Shown here one piece after another: positions 35,959 to 47,560 of a DNA stretch of 64,000 bases (its first letter is position 1; each line of letters opens with the position of its first letter). Location: NCBI GenBank assembly GCA_051453625.1, contig JBOZIK010000001.1:57573259-57637258 (forward strand), given 5' to 3'. Source of the stretch: Welwitschia mirabilis (Eukaryota > Gnetophyta > Gnetopsida > Welwitschiales). A program made the translations under genes and the position numbers. The notes under the pieces are model-generated. The model was not told where the DNA came from. It did not search any database and saw nothing but the letters and a program-made list of their open reading frames with translations.

Positions 35959-37085
35959 TGTTGCGCTACCAACTTACATGTATTTGAGAGGATATTTTGA
36001 GTAGTTTTACAAGATATTAAATAATGTTATGTTAGATTTCTATGATAATGAAGAGCTAAGATAAAAGTTACAAAAATATGCAATCTCTATAACACTTTGT
36101 AGCATTTAGAGCCATTTATAATATTTCATATTTTGAAGGAAACTTCCTGCAAGCATTGAGGCTAATGTATTACATAAACACTTGAAAAAAAAAAAAAGCC
36201 TATCATTCACCTCATTATCTGAAAGATTGTATGAATAATAGAATAGTTAAATCCAACAAAATGGTAATTAGAATTAATTTGGTAGAAAACATGGAATGCT
36301 TATGAGATGGCATATTCCCCTGTACTGTCTAGATAATCATTAAGATGACATATGTTATAATGCCTTACTAAAATTCACCTAACTTTTGCCATTTGTATCT
36401 ATGTTTGTTTTGCAATTGTTAGGGTTGTTCCTATGCCTATTTGTCTTATTTGTTTGTTTATTAGTATATGTACCAATAAGTACTGACTCGGCCATCGACT
36501 CCTACTCATCTTAGATTGCATTGAAAATTCTTATGATAAGAGATCAAAGGGATAAAGATCCATCACTTGTAGTTGTATATAAACATATTCCTTGGTGTTG
36601 GGTTGTGCTTCCTTCATTAAGGTGCCATTACTTTGTAGCATAAATGTTGGTTCGAGACTAAGACAAAGAACTCTTTTCTATTTCTTATGATTATTGTATT
36701 ACCTATCCCTCATAATTTATGTTACTTTTCATTCTATGATAGCTTATTAAGTGATATGGGTTATGAGGGAAACCTCTATCAAGGTTGAGCATTGTTAGTT
36801 AGGTGCATTATTCTTTTTCTTTCTTAGATTAACTTTTCATAAGTGTATTTGCATTATGATTTTCTAGATTGCATGTTATTTATGCTACTAAAATATGTAA
36901 GTGTTTAATTTCAAAATCAATTCTCTTTCTTTTAGCTTGGCCCTTTAACAGATTTCAACATTTGGGTTCATTCCCATCTATATTAGTGTGTTGTGTCATG
37001 CAAAATATTTATATCTATTTATGAATGAGAAGATCTTCTTGGGCATGATCATTTGGACAAATATACACTGTAATACTTATACTAC
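35959..37085 (+). mobile_element. 3' LTR of G1
   Basis: It starts TGTTGCGCTACCAACTTACATG and ends CACTGTAATA, aligning along its length with 14789-15890. Length is 1,127 bases. The 5-mer CTTAT follows. Confidence 0.85.
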
Positions 37086-37637
37086 TCCAAGTGATGATTT
37101 TAAATAATTATTAGTTAATTATAATTGATTTTTGATGTTTTAAATTATTTAGGCTAATTTCTTTATAAAAATAATAAGGAAAAATATTGGTACTTGCTTC
37201 AAAATATAAAGCTTATCTATTTATATGTATTCAATGGTAATTGATATGATGGGGAATTTCATATTTTTATATTTGAAATGAATTTAATTTTGAATAATTA
37301 TACTAGTCTATTAAGCTAATAAGGCTTTACTTATGAATTCATCCTTTCTTTAATGGTCCATGAGGCCTTGAGAAATTTGGCAAATAAGGGAACCTTCTTG
37401 ATAACGTTTAAGAGAGATATTTGTTTTTTACTTATTGTGAAATTAAACTAACCTATTTAGCATGCTTGTGAAGCATATTTTTAAGCCCTATTAAGAAGTT
37501 TTCCAAAGATGTATGAAAATTATTCAAATCTTTCATATAGGACATGAAATTTACCAATCTTCAACATAAGATTTTTGCATGATGATGGACCAAAGCATAA
37601 TGATTAAGATGAAGTTAATCAAGAAAAACTAGTCCTT

Positions 37638-37800
37638 TACTATGTCATTGGGACTTCTCATGCAAAATAACTATCAACCCTCATGTCATTGGGATGACTA
37701 ATGCAAAATAATAGTCATTTATTCTATCATTAGGATGAAAACTACAAAATGATGTTCAAGCAAGATTTGATAGTCATCCCTATATCATTGGGATGAAACC
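37638..37800 (+). repeat. Degenerate tandem repeat, about 42-base period
   Basis: Near-repeats of 'tgtcattgggatgac' followed by 'taatgcaaaataatagtc' occur about four times within the U3 of the G2 LTR. Copies differ by several bases. The GTCAT-GATGAC core is a dyad. Confidence 0.7.
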
Positions 37801-38009
37801 TAGGATGAAAATAAACATAGGTTTAATGGTCGATACATGCTAAGTGTAAAGTAATGATTGTATTGGTCATCAAACATGTTATGAGGATGATACAAAGAAC
37901 AACAAACAAAACAATTTATAAAACTAATCTAATTGTTATAAAAGAATAGATCCTAATCATGCCTTTTCAATTCACATCGATTAGTAACCCTTAACCATCC
38001 ATCCCAACC

Positions 38010-38017
38010 TATAAATA
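38010..38017 (+). promoter_or_regulatory. Likely TATA box of G2 LTR
   Basis: TATAAATA in the context 'ccatcccaacctataaatagatgc', about 600 bases before the LTR end, fits an LTR promoter. Confidence 0.55.
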
Positions 38018-38629
38018 GATGCTCTTGGATCTCATTCTAAATCATCTTTTCTCATCCAAATTCTTGTGATGGTTGAATATTATTAAAGGCAAGGAAATCC
38101 ATTCTACTTATGAGAAGAACTACCCTGATGTTAGGCAGTAAATCTTTAATGTTATTAATAAAAATATTGATTGAATTGGAATTCTTTTTAAATGCTTTAT
38201 TATTTATTCCTTATAACTTATCTTAATTACAATAAAATTAACATAAATTTGTAAATGATATCGCCTATAAAGACCAATCTAAATGATAGAAATTTGGAAA
38301 TTTGTTTAATTAATTGCATTATATTTGCATTGATTCTACATTGCATTGCATTTTATTTTATATCATTGGATTGCATTTCTTCTTCATCCTTGCATTATTT
38401 AATTTTATTTTTTATAAAGAAAAATTTAAAAATATATTCTTCTTCTCTTTTTAAAACCAATTTTTCAAATTCTCTTTTAGAAGTCTTCTGTAAGTCTATG
38501 ACATTTGGGTTGATTCCACTATGCAAATGTGTATTGTATGCAATTAGATTATTAACTTTTTAAGTTTTGTAAATTAAAATAAATCTTTAGAATATTGGAA
38601 TTGGAATCACAAATATGCATTGTAAAATT

Positions 38630-38648
38630 TTGATGACGTTGCTAGGAA
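38630..38648 (+). other. Primer binding site, tRNA-Asp type (G2)
   Basis: TTGATGACGTTGCTAGGAA matches the TTGGTGCCGTTGCCGGGAA type at 15 of 19 positions and follows the LTR terminus 'tgcattgtaaa'. Confidence 0.75.
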
Positions 38649-39479
38649 AGAAATCAAGTAAAAATGATCTTGAATTCAATTCAAATTGTTTATTTGAATA
38701 GTGTTGTATTTTATCCTCTTATATCTACTTAAAATTGCTTAATTATGTTTTAGTCTATAATTAATTACTTAATTATTCCTTTGGAGTGTACTTTAATCTT
38801 ATTTTCTTACAAATTATAATTTTTTATTTCTGATTTATTGCAATTTTTCTTACTTTTTTTCAAGTGCAATCTTAATTTGAGGGATTTATATTTGAATTTA
38901 ATAATTTATAATTCAAAATTAATTTATTTTTAGAATCTTATATTTTTTGAAATTATTTTTATAGGCCCACTCCTTCTTTTAATGAAATTATCAACTCTTA
39001 TTATGTCTACCCATCATACTTTGTGTAATCATGGTGATTACCACATTGATTATTACTTTCAACAAACTTGGCTTACTTTTTGCACTTCATGTGATCTAAG
39101 TAATTTACACATTCATTTAGTGTATTCTACTCCTTGTACCTTTGAGTAATCTTGGATATTATTACCACTTGAATGTAAAGAAATTTGTGTAATATAATTT
39201 GACTCTATAGAGTAATGATAAATAACAATAAAGGCAAATACAAACATGAAAGATGTTTCCTTGAAAAAGAAATTAAATAAGGTTTAGTAGACTTTAATTT
39301 AAGAACTCGAGGTAATAAAGAAAAGTTTATTTCTTTAATTAAGTAAGATGATTATTCCACATTTAATAATTCTTATTTACACAATCCTAAACCTCTAAAA
39401 ATTTCTAAAAATCAATCAAGTTATAATACAAATCCCATCTTTTCTTCTTTACCTAATAATCCTCATTCTCCTACTTTTA

Positions 39480-40520
39480 TGGCATCAAATAAATCTTCAT
39501 GCAAAATATCAAGAGACTCTAATCCAAATATTACTCTAATGGATATATTAGCTAACAAAAAAAGAGAACTTCAAAATCCATTTAAGTTACTTGCTAAAGG
39601 TGATGTAGAGCTAAAAATATAAAATGCCTATTCTACCTTTTTTGGAGAAACTAATGAGGACACATTCCAATACATAGATGAGATTGAAGAACTCATCCTT
39701 ACTTTATAAAATGGGGAAATAAAATTTTAGATAGAACCTACATAATCATTGTTTCCTTCACCCTTAGAGAAAAAGTGAAAATTTGGCTTAAAACCATCAA
39801 ACACAAAAGCCTTTGGAGTTGGAATCAAGTTCGAAAAGTTTTTATTAAGCAATTCATGAATGATATAGTTATGAGGATAAGAAAAAAGGAGGAACCAATT
39901 TTCATCAATACCCTCTTGAAGATTACTCCTCAACATATAAAATATTTTTAATAGACATGTCATTCAATCTAATAAATGAGTTTTCAAGAAAAGAACTTAT
40001 TGATTATTCTATAGTGGATTGAATAATGAAACAAATGGTAGGCTTTTCATGTGATGGAAATTTACTTAATTTAGCCTTAGATGATGCTTGAAATGTATTA
40101 GAATACCTTATAGAAAGAAGTCAAAATTAATCCAAAACTACATGTAAAGACACTAGAACTATATGTGGAATACTTAGAGATTCGAAAAGGTGCAACATGA
40201 AAAATAACAACCAATGATTAGCACCCAACTTAGTGATTTTACGAGTACCTTAGAGAGTTACACAAAAGTATAACCTAATGTAAAATTGCTAAGTCAACTC
40301 AACCATTGTAAAATATGTGATGAAAACTCTCATCCTATCAAAGAATGCCTAGCTTTACCAACTTGTAGAGAGGCCATGTTTAATGAATTTTATGCATTTA
40401 ATCAAAGGCCAAACAACTTTAGAGGTAACTAATACTATTCAAAACAAAATAATGGGTCTTCAATATCTTTCAAACCCTTATTTAATAACAAATTCAGAAA
40501 CCATAATCCTTAGCCCAATT
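39480..40520 (+). pseudogene. Ty3/gypsy gag remnant (G2)
   Basis: It starts 'MASNKSSCKISRDSNP' at about 39480 and includes 'LMDILANKKRELQNPFKLL' and 'FFGETNEDTFQYIDEIEELI', then breaks into several frames. The knuckle at 40307-40348 is an intact CKICDENSHPIKEC (CX2CX4HX4C). The stretch 38650-39480 between the primer binding site and gag holds no gene. Confidence 0.8.
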
Positions 40521-41139
40521 TTTCTGACTATAACAGAAATGACTCTTGCAGAGAAATGATGGAAGGCCTTAAAAAGATGTAAGATACCACTAATGAAATT
40601 CTAGAAAACTAGAATAAGAAATTAGAAAGTTTGATTGATATCCTTTAACAAAACATGATAGGAAGCCAAAGGCCTCAAGGATTACTTGTTATCCAAACTA
40701 TTTCAAACCCAAATAATGTAAAGAAATATTGAAAAGCAGTTACTAGAACTAGACATGATACTACTCCTTATGAAGAACCCTCAAATTCTTTTCACAAAGA
40801 CAAGCAAGTACATCAACAAGATGACGTTGAAATTCTTAATCAACCAAACCTTTGTCCTACTCTTAACTCTAAATCAAATAATAACAACCAACAATCAAAT
40901 AAAAAGACTACTCCATGGATGGATAGATTGAACTCAAACTAAATTTATGATGAGTATTTAAAGGCAATTATGAATGATGTCACTATAAATTTATTGTTTT
41001 TGAAGATACATTAATGTAACCTCAAGTATAAAAAAAATTTGGAAGGACTAAGTGAGAAGAAAATAAAAGAGGATAATCCCAAGTAAAGTGTTCATTGTGT
41101 AATTCCTTTCCAACTAGGTTTCTTAAAAATGTTCTAAGT

Positions 41140-41575
41140 TTAAAGATCTAAGGGTAGCTACTATTTGTATTATATTGGAAGGAAATAAGAAAATAAAAAA
41201 GGCATTAATAGACATAGGAATAAGTATAAATATTATGCCTTTGTACATTTGTAGAAAGTTTGGATTAGAAGGGAGAATTAAACCTCTTAGAATAGTGCTG
41301 AAATTAGCTAATGCNNNNNNNNNNTTAAGAAACCTATAGGAATAATTAAAGATTTAGTGATCTATATTGAGGAGGCTTTTTAACCTATAGATGTAGTCAT
41401 CATTAAGATCAAGCATAATGGAGAATAACTTCTACTTTTAGGAAGAGTCTTTTGTGCAACAACTCATTGTTTCATCAATACTTATAGGGGGATAATGGAG
41501 TGTCATATAAGCAATAAAATATTTAGTATTAGAGTATTTAATGTCATTGAGAAAGACATGAGAGATTAATTAGAT
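41140..41575 (+). pseudogene. Ty3/gypsy aspartic protease remnant (G2)
   Basis: The frame reads 'VATICIILEGNKKIKKALID', with 'DIGISINIMP', so the active-site Asp is kept although the motif is DIGI rather than DTGA or DLGA. A 10-N gap (41315-41324) and stops follow. 'KPIGIIKDLVIYIEEAF' and 'LLLGRVFCATTH' close the domain. Confidence 0.8.
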
Positions 41576-41777
41576 ATGAAAGAAAACATTATATCCTCTC
41601 TATTAGTTCAACATCATTCTTTAAAAGAAATCTTTCTTTCATTACACGACTCTACATTGTTTGATGATCAAGAAGAAACTTTTATTATTCTTAAATCTTT
41701 AAAATCCTTCAATCCTTATAATCTTAATGAAGAGCTCTTAAATCACTCTTTAAATGATGATTTTCATGAGGACTTTG
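41576..41777 (+). pseudogene. G2 protease-RT linker, cut by C2
   Basis: An open frame from 41576 ('MKENIISSLLVQHHSLKEIF' and onward, acidic) is the low-complexity linker between protease and RT. It runs into the C2 LTR at 41778, so the last codons of that ORF are LTR sequence, not element protein. Counterpart in G1: about 18780-18960. Confidence 0.7.
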
Positions 41778-43345
41778 TGTTAGATTATATTTGCCAATTG
41801 ATGTCAAACGAATTCCTCTAGTGTAGTGTAAATTTGTTTAGATATTGTGTGCAGATGAGTTTAAGTTATGCAGGTGAAAGATGTGGATGAAAATGCACGA
41901 AAGAAACTGCTTAGTTAGGTTTAGCTCTTATAGGGGTCGACCGCACTTGAAGCAAACAATAGACATGAACTGAACCCAAAGGAGTCAACTAGATTATGAA
42001 AGGGTNNNNNNNNNNNNNNNNNNNNNNNNNNNNNNNNNNNNNNNNNNNNNNNNNNNNNNNNNNNNNNNNNNNNNNNNNNNNNNNNNNNNNNNNNNNNNNN
42101 NNNNNNNNNNNNNNNNNNNNNNNNNNNNNNNNNNNNNNNNNNNNNNNNNNNNNNNNNNNNNNNNNNNNNNNNNNNNNNNNNNNNNNNNNNNNNNNNNNNN
42201 NNNNNNNNNNNNNNNNNNNNNNNNNNNNNNNNNNNNNNNNNNNNNNNNNNNNNNNNNNNNNNNNNNNNNNNNNNNNNNNNNNNNNNNNNNNNNNNNNNNN
42301 NNNNNNNNNNNNNNNNNNNNNNNNNNNNNNNNNNNNNNNNNNNNNNNNNNNNNNNNNNNNNNNNNNNNNNNNNNNNNNNNNNNNNNNNNNNNNNNNNNNN
42401 NNNNNNNNNNNNNNNNNNNNNNNNNNNNNNNNNNNNNNNNNNNNNNNNNNNNNNNNNNNNNNNNNNNNNNNNNNNNNNNNNNNNNNNNNNNNNNNNNNNN
42501 NNNNNNNNNNNNNNNNNNNNNNNNNNNNNNNNNNNNNNGAAGCAAACAATAGAAATGAACTGAACCCAAAGGAGTCAACTAGATTATGAAAGGGTCGACC
42601 AAACCTGTGATCTTAAGAACCAATAGTCCTAGACTAACAGAATGGGATCAACTGGATATTCATGGGGTTGACCAGATTTAAGGAGCTGATAGTCAAGTCC
42701 CAAACTAAAAGAAATGGGATCGACCGGATTTTCATGGGATCGACCAAACCTGAGAAGCTGACAAAGTTCATAGTTCTAGACCTAGAGACAAGGTGTCAAC
42801 TAGACCCAGGATGGAGTCGATTGAGTTCTTATAGAGTTGACCCAATATTTATGGGATCAACCAAACGGTATGGAAAAGTAAATCTTGTAGACATTATGTA
42901 TTCATTACCTAGTCATTACCTTGCTGTTTTCTAGCGGTTTATAGCTGTTGGAGGCATAATTTATTGTATCAAAATGCTCCATTATAAATACCTAGGCAAG
43001 GGATGACTTAGAGATCTTTCTTTAGGCATTTTTCTAAACTAACATATTCACTATGAATTTAAAAGATCAAGTAGTATATTTCATTAGCACATCTTTTGTA
43101 CTGATTCATATTTGATTAAGGAGATCTACTCATAAAATAAGGATCTTACTCAGAATCAGATCAAAGAGCTTCATCATTGTATTCCATTAGAGAAGAGATC
43201 CACTCACTATACTAATACTAAACATGTGATATCAGAGCTACCAAGGCTACACTACATCAAATCCATTGCTTTCTGAGGTTAAGACTTAGCCTGTAAAATT
43301 TCATTGTTAAGGTTGAAACTTAGCCTGTAAAAGTCTACTTGTAAG
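41778..43345 (+). mobile_element. Copia LTR, first copy (C2), with 533-N gap
   Basis: It starts TGTTAGATTATATTTGCC and runs to 'gtctacttgtaag', lacking the last 300 or so bases of the LTR. The array of GGGGTCGACC-type repeats spans 41930-42860. The gap 42006-42538 has 57-base near-identical flanks (one mismatch). TATA-like 'attataaatacctaggcaag' near 42983. Confidence 0.8.
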
Positions 43346-43353
43346 NNNNNNNN

Positions 43354-44461
43354 ATATTTACCAATTGATGTCAAACTAATTTCTTTAGTGTAGTGCAAGT
43401 TATTACATATTATGTGCAGATGAGATTGAGTTTTGCAGGTAAAAGATTTAGACCTGTAACCTTAAGAGCCAGTATCCCTGAATTGAATGGAAAGGGGTTG
43501 ACAGGATACTCATGGGGTTGACTAGATTTGAGGAACTGACAGTCAAGTCCCAGATTGAGAGGAAAGGGGTCGACCGGATCTTTTATAAGATTGACCGAAC
43601 CTAAGAAGCTAACAGTCCATAGTTCCAGATCAAGAGATAATGGGTCGATTAGACCCAAGATGGGGTCGAATGAGTTCTCATGGGGTCGACCGAATGATAC
43701 AGAAAAGTAAATCTTGTAAACATTATGTATTTATTACCTGGCCATTTTCTAGCCGTTTATAGCCATTCGCAATTCAATTGTCGTAAATCCTAGTAACCCT
43801 CCATTATAAATACCTAGGCAAGAGATAACCTAAAGATCTTTTTGGCACTTTTCTAAACTGGCATATTCATTGTGGATCTAAAAGATCAAGTGGTATATTT
43901 CATTAGCACATCTTTCTATTGATTCATATCTAATTGAGGAGATCTATTCTTGGTAAAAGAACTTTACTCAAAATCAGATCAAAAAGGATTCATCATTGTA
44001 TTTTATTGGAGAAGAGATCCATTCATTGTATTGATACTGAATGTGTGATATATGAGCTACCAAGGCTGCATTGCATGACATCCATTGCTTTCTAAGTTTG
44101 AAACCAACCTGCAAAAGTTCAATGTTAAGATTAAGACATAGTCTATAAAAGTCTAGTTGTAAGAGTTAACAGCTGAACCTGACAAAACCTATAGAGTAAT
44201 AAAGATCTGAGATCAAGCTTGGAAGAAGATAATCATCAAGAGTAGAGTAGTGAAATTCCCAAACCACTATAAATCCCATGTTCTTCTAAATTAGTAGTTT
44301 CTATTTTATGTTCTAGATTTTGTTTTTCATTTCTTGTATGTATGTTCTTGATTTCATTATTTGTTTACATGCAATCTGTGATTAGATATCTTTAATTTAT
44401 TTTTGAACTTAAGTTTTTGAAAGAATCTATTCACCCTCTCTCTAGGTTCTTGATCTTATCA
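43354..44461 (+). mobile_element. Copia LTR, second copy (C2), next to the primer binding site
   Basis: After an 8-N gap the LTR starts again about 9 bases in ('atatttaccaattgatgtc') and runs complete to 'cttgatcttatca'. Its repeat array (43495-43690) is shorter than in the first copy. TATAAATA at 43805-43812. It is directly followed by the primer binding site, so it is the functional 5' LTR of C2. Confidence 0.88.
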
Positions 44462-44462
44462 T

Positions 44463-44475
44463 TTGGTATCAGAGC
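44463..44475 (+). other. Primer binding site, initiator-Met tRNA type (C2)
   Basis: TTGGTATCAGAGC, a perfect match to the plant initiator-Met tRNA 3' complement, one base after the LTR end. Confidence 0.95.
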
Positions 44476-44519
44476 TTAGATTATTCTTTGAGAGATTTTA
44501 ATAGATCTAGACTTAGAAC

Positions 44520-45110
44520 TTGTTAATGGATAATCTCTTTGATGAATTATTTAGCATGCTCTCCCTAAACACTTGTTCCTTTATCTATTTTCTCTGGATA
44601 GCATTTGGATATATGTTTAAACAGATTACAAAAAGAAAAAAACTCACAGGATTCAGGTGAAGGAGAAAAAAGAATTGTATCAAGCATGAAGTTGATCTAG
44701 AAGACACATGTAAAGAATTGTATCAAGGATGTGAAAAATTAGCCAGAAGGATTAATAATCTAAATAAGATTATAAAATCCCTCACTAAATTAAAGAATGA
44801 GTTGGAATCCAACTTTGAAAAAGTAAAATCCAAAAAAGCCGATCTCACTTTATAGGTAAAAGATTTATCATATTTTGTTAATAAGTTTTCAAGTGGATCT
44901 GCTAGATTGGAACAAATGCTTAGAGTTTAGAAATTAGTTGGAAATAAATCAGGTATTGGGTTCATTACAAAGATACCTCAACAATAGCAAACTCAGTTAA
45001 CCAATTATGGTAATTTTGTTTCAAAACTTACTTATCATTTTTATGGAAAAATAGGTCATTCAAAACTTATGTGTAATGCTAGGAAGTTAATGTTGTTTTC
45101 AAATTCCAGC
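44520..45110 (+). pseudogene. Copia gag remnant (C2)
   Basis: A charged coiled-coil stretch ('DTCKELYQGCEKLARRINNL' and onward, about 44705-44855) is followed by a decayed knuckle at 45033-45074 reading YHFYGKIGHSKLMC. Both Cys of the first CX2C pair are Tyr, the same change as in C3 at 58079-58120, while C1 keeps Cys. One stop lies between coil and knuckle. Confidence 0.82.
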
Positions 45111-45229
45111 AGCTCTTTTTCATTTAGATTTATTCCTAAGAAAAGTCTACCACCTAAGTCTAAAAGGACTATGTGGATAAAAGCTAATGATATTAAAATC
45201 TTGTTGATCCAAACAGCCTTTGAAGTATC

Positions 45230-45600
45230 AAATAACACAAGTTGGTATCTTGATAGTAGATGTTAATCAAGATTCAAACATCTAAGTCACTTTGATGAAG
45301 GAGAAGTAACCTTCAGAGATAATAGAAGAGTAAAAATAGAAGGCATTAAAAGCATTGGTGGAGGTAACTTTTATAAAATTAATGCAGTGTTATATGTAAG
45401 AGGTTTGAAGTACAATTTATTAAGCATTAGACAAATTCACAATAAAGGTCACAAAGTATTCTTTGATAAATTGAAATGTAAAATTATACATGGAAAATCA
45501 AATAATGTGATACTTAGAGCTAACCGAATAGATAATGTATATAGCATAGATTAATGGTATTCTCCTTGTTATTTTTTGAATGTTCCTTAAAATGAATTAT
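45230..45600 (+). pseudogene. Copia protease and pre-integrase remnant (C2)
   Basis: At 45240-45270 'SWYLDSRC' and a stop replace the usual W-x-L-D-S-G-C, so Gly is Arg but the Asp stays. It goes on with 'VKIEGIKSIGGGNFYKINAV', 'GLKYNLLSI' and 'NNVILRANRIDNVYSID'. Confidence 0.85.
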
Positions 45601-46640
45601 GGCATAAATATTTAGGACATGTTAATTATGATTAATTAAAATTTATTATTTTTAAAAATATTGTTAAAGGAATCCCTAAGATAAATATAGGAAAACAAGG
45701 CTTGTGTGATGCTTGTCAAAAGGGGAAACAAATTAGAACTTCTCATAAGAGTAAAACCCATGTTTCTACTTCAATGCCATTAGAACTCATTTATATGGAT
45801 TTAGTTGGACCTACTCAAACTTGTAGTCTAGGTGGAAAGTGTTATTTTTTTATAATGGTTGATGACTACTCTAGATATACTTGGATTGCTTTTTTATCTA
45901 ACAAATATAAAGCTTACAAGCATTGGATTGAGATTTGTAACAATATTCAAAATGAAAAGGAATACATCATAAAGAAGATAAGAAATGATCATGGTGGAGT
46001 ATTTGAAAACCATTTCTTTGAAAAGTATTGCATTAAAAATGGTATCGATAATCAATTTCAGCTCCAAAGATACCATAAAAAAATGGTATAGCTGAAAGGA
46101 AGAATAGAGTTCTTTAAGAAATGGCTTAAACTATGCTTAATTATAAAGAAGTACCTAAGTTTTTTTTGGGTTGAATCCATTAGCACAGCATGTTATATAA
46201 TTAATAGAGTTTATCTTAAACCAGGTACTGATAAAATACCTTATGAGTTATGGAATGAAAAACAATTAAATGTGTCATATTTAAGGTATTTGGAAGTAAA
46301 TGTTATGTCTTAAAATATATTAAGCATTTGAGCAAATTTAAATTAAAAGCAGATGAAGCCATCTTTTTAGGACACTCAACAAGAAGTAGATCCTACCATG
46401 TGTTTAACAAAAGAAGCTTAACTATAGAAGAATTAATAAATGTACAAATTGTTGAGATTAATCCAAAGGTAAGTAACTCAGATGAAGAAGAAATCATAAA
46501 TGCAACTATTTGTACTACAAATGAAGGTGTTACTAAAACAAATAAAGCTTAACTAAAAGAGGTTATACCTAAAAGGCCTAAACTTCTAAAAGATCATCCA
46601 TCAGAATTAGTCATTAGAGAAGTTAACTCAAGAGTAAAAA
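45600..46640 (+). pseudogene. Copia integrase remnant (C2)
   Basis: The zinc region ends 'GLCDACQKGKQIRTSHKSK' (about 45700-45760). The core has 'LELIYMDLVGPT' with the first Asp, 'RNDHGGVFEN' with the second, and a broken 'GI-ERKN' region near 46090. The C-terminal part at 46328-46552 reads 'FKLKADEAIFLGHSTRSRSY' and 'VFNKRSLTIEE', typical of SIRE-like copia. A frameshift lies near 46080. Confidence 0.9.
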
Positions 46641-46679
46641 CAAGAGGTTCAATAAAAAATTTATATGCCCATGTCTACT

Positions 46680-47560
46680 ATGTTTCAAAAATAGAGCCTA
46701 AGAATTTTGAAGAAGCAGAAAATCATGAAGAATGAATGTTAGCAATGTAAGATGAGTTACAATAGTTCAAGAGAAATAATGTTTGAAAACTAGTGGAGAG
46801 ACCAGAAGATAAGAATATCATTGGTATAAAATGGATATTTAAGAATAAATGTAATGAAGAAAATAATGTTATCAAAAATAAAGTAAGACTTGTAGCTCAA
46901 GGTTTTAACCAAATAAAAGGAATTGATGTAGGAGATACTTTTTCTCGTGTTGCAAGATTAGATAGCATTAGAATGTTCTTATCTTTTGTATTTTTTAAAA
47001 ACTTTAAGGTTTATCAAATAGATGTAAAAAGTTCCTTTTTGAATGGTTCATTAAATGAAGAAATTATGTTGAACAACCTTAAGGTTTTATTAATCCATAT
47101 AGATCTAATCATGTACACAGACTTAAGAAAGCACTATATGGATTAAAACAAGCACCTAGAGCATGGTATGAAAAGTTAGCTTCCTTTTTGAATGAAAATG
47201 GATATGATTGTGGAATGGTAGATAAAACTTTATTTATAAAGAAGCTGAGAGATGATTTTATTATTATACAAATTTATGTGGATGACATTATTTTTGGTTC
47301 CTCAAATAAAAATTTATCAAAAGAATTTTCAAAAATTATGACAAATCAATTTGAAACAAGTATGCTTGATGAAGTTAAAATGTTTCTTATACTTCAAATA
47401 AAGAAAACTAATGATGAAATATTTATTTCTCAATACAAATATGCAAGAGATTTGATCAAACTATTTGGATTAGAAAATGCAAAAACAATTGATACTTCTA
47501 TGTCTACATTATGTAAAATAATCCTGGATGAAAATGGTAAACTAATGGATTAAAAAATTT
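46680..47560 (+). pseudogene. Copia reverse transcriptase remnant (C2)
   Basis: The N-terminal half (46793-47146) reads 'IIGIKWIFKNKCNEENN' and 'VRLVAQGFNQIKGIDVGDTF', then 'VYQIDVKSSFLNGSLNEEI'. After a frameshift it reads on from 47188 with 'GMVDKTLFIKK' and an intact catalytic box 'IQIYVDDIIFGSSN' near 47265-47300. It is one frameshift and a few stops away from an open RT, the best RT in the window. Confidence 0.92.

Larger units (their letters stand above)
14789..37085 (+). mobile_element. Ty3/gypsy element G1 (Athila/Tat-like), split by copia C1
   Basis: Two LTRs of about 1.1 kb bound gag, protease, RT, RNase H, integrase and a long 3' region with an extra ORF. The flanking 5-mers are TTTAT (14784-14788) and CTTAT (37086-37090), matching at 4 of 5 bases and probably a mutated target duplication. 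Without the C1 insertion the element would be about 12.8 kb. All frames are interrupted. Confidence 0.85.
37102..38626 (+). mobile_element. 5' LTR of G2
   Basis: The right end is set by the primer binding site at 38630. The R/U5 part (38240-38626) matches 62893-63269 in inverse orientation. A TATA-box TATAAATA lies at 38010-38017. The ORF at 38255-38563 falls wholly within R/U5 and is not a gene. Left boundary approximate. Confidence 0.7.

Noticed and set aside
38255-38563. 102-codon plus-strand ORF, similar to a 66-codon minus ORF at 62943-63143
   Set aside because: Both lie in the same R/U5 part of G2-type LTRs. The similarity reflects LTR homology, not a conserved protein.
41930-42860. 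Regularly spaced GGGGTCGACC units looking like a CRISPR-type array
   Set aside because: Units and spacers vary in length and sequence, lie inside retrotransposon LTRs, and recur in each copia copy. The genome is a plant's.
45069-45266. Overlapping ORFs on both strands at 45056-45266 and 45894-46076
   Set aside because: They coincide with C2 gag-protease and integrase. The minus-strand versions are antisense shadows.
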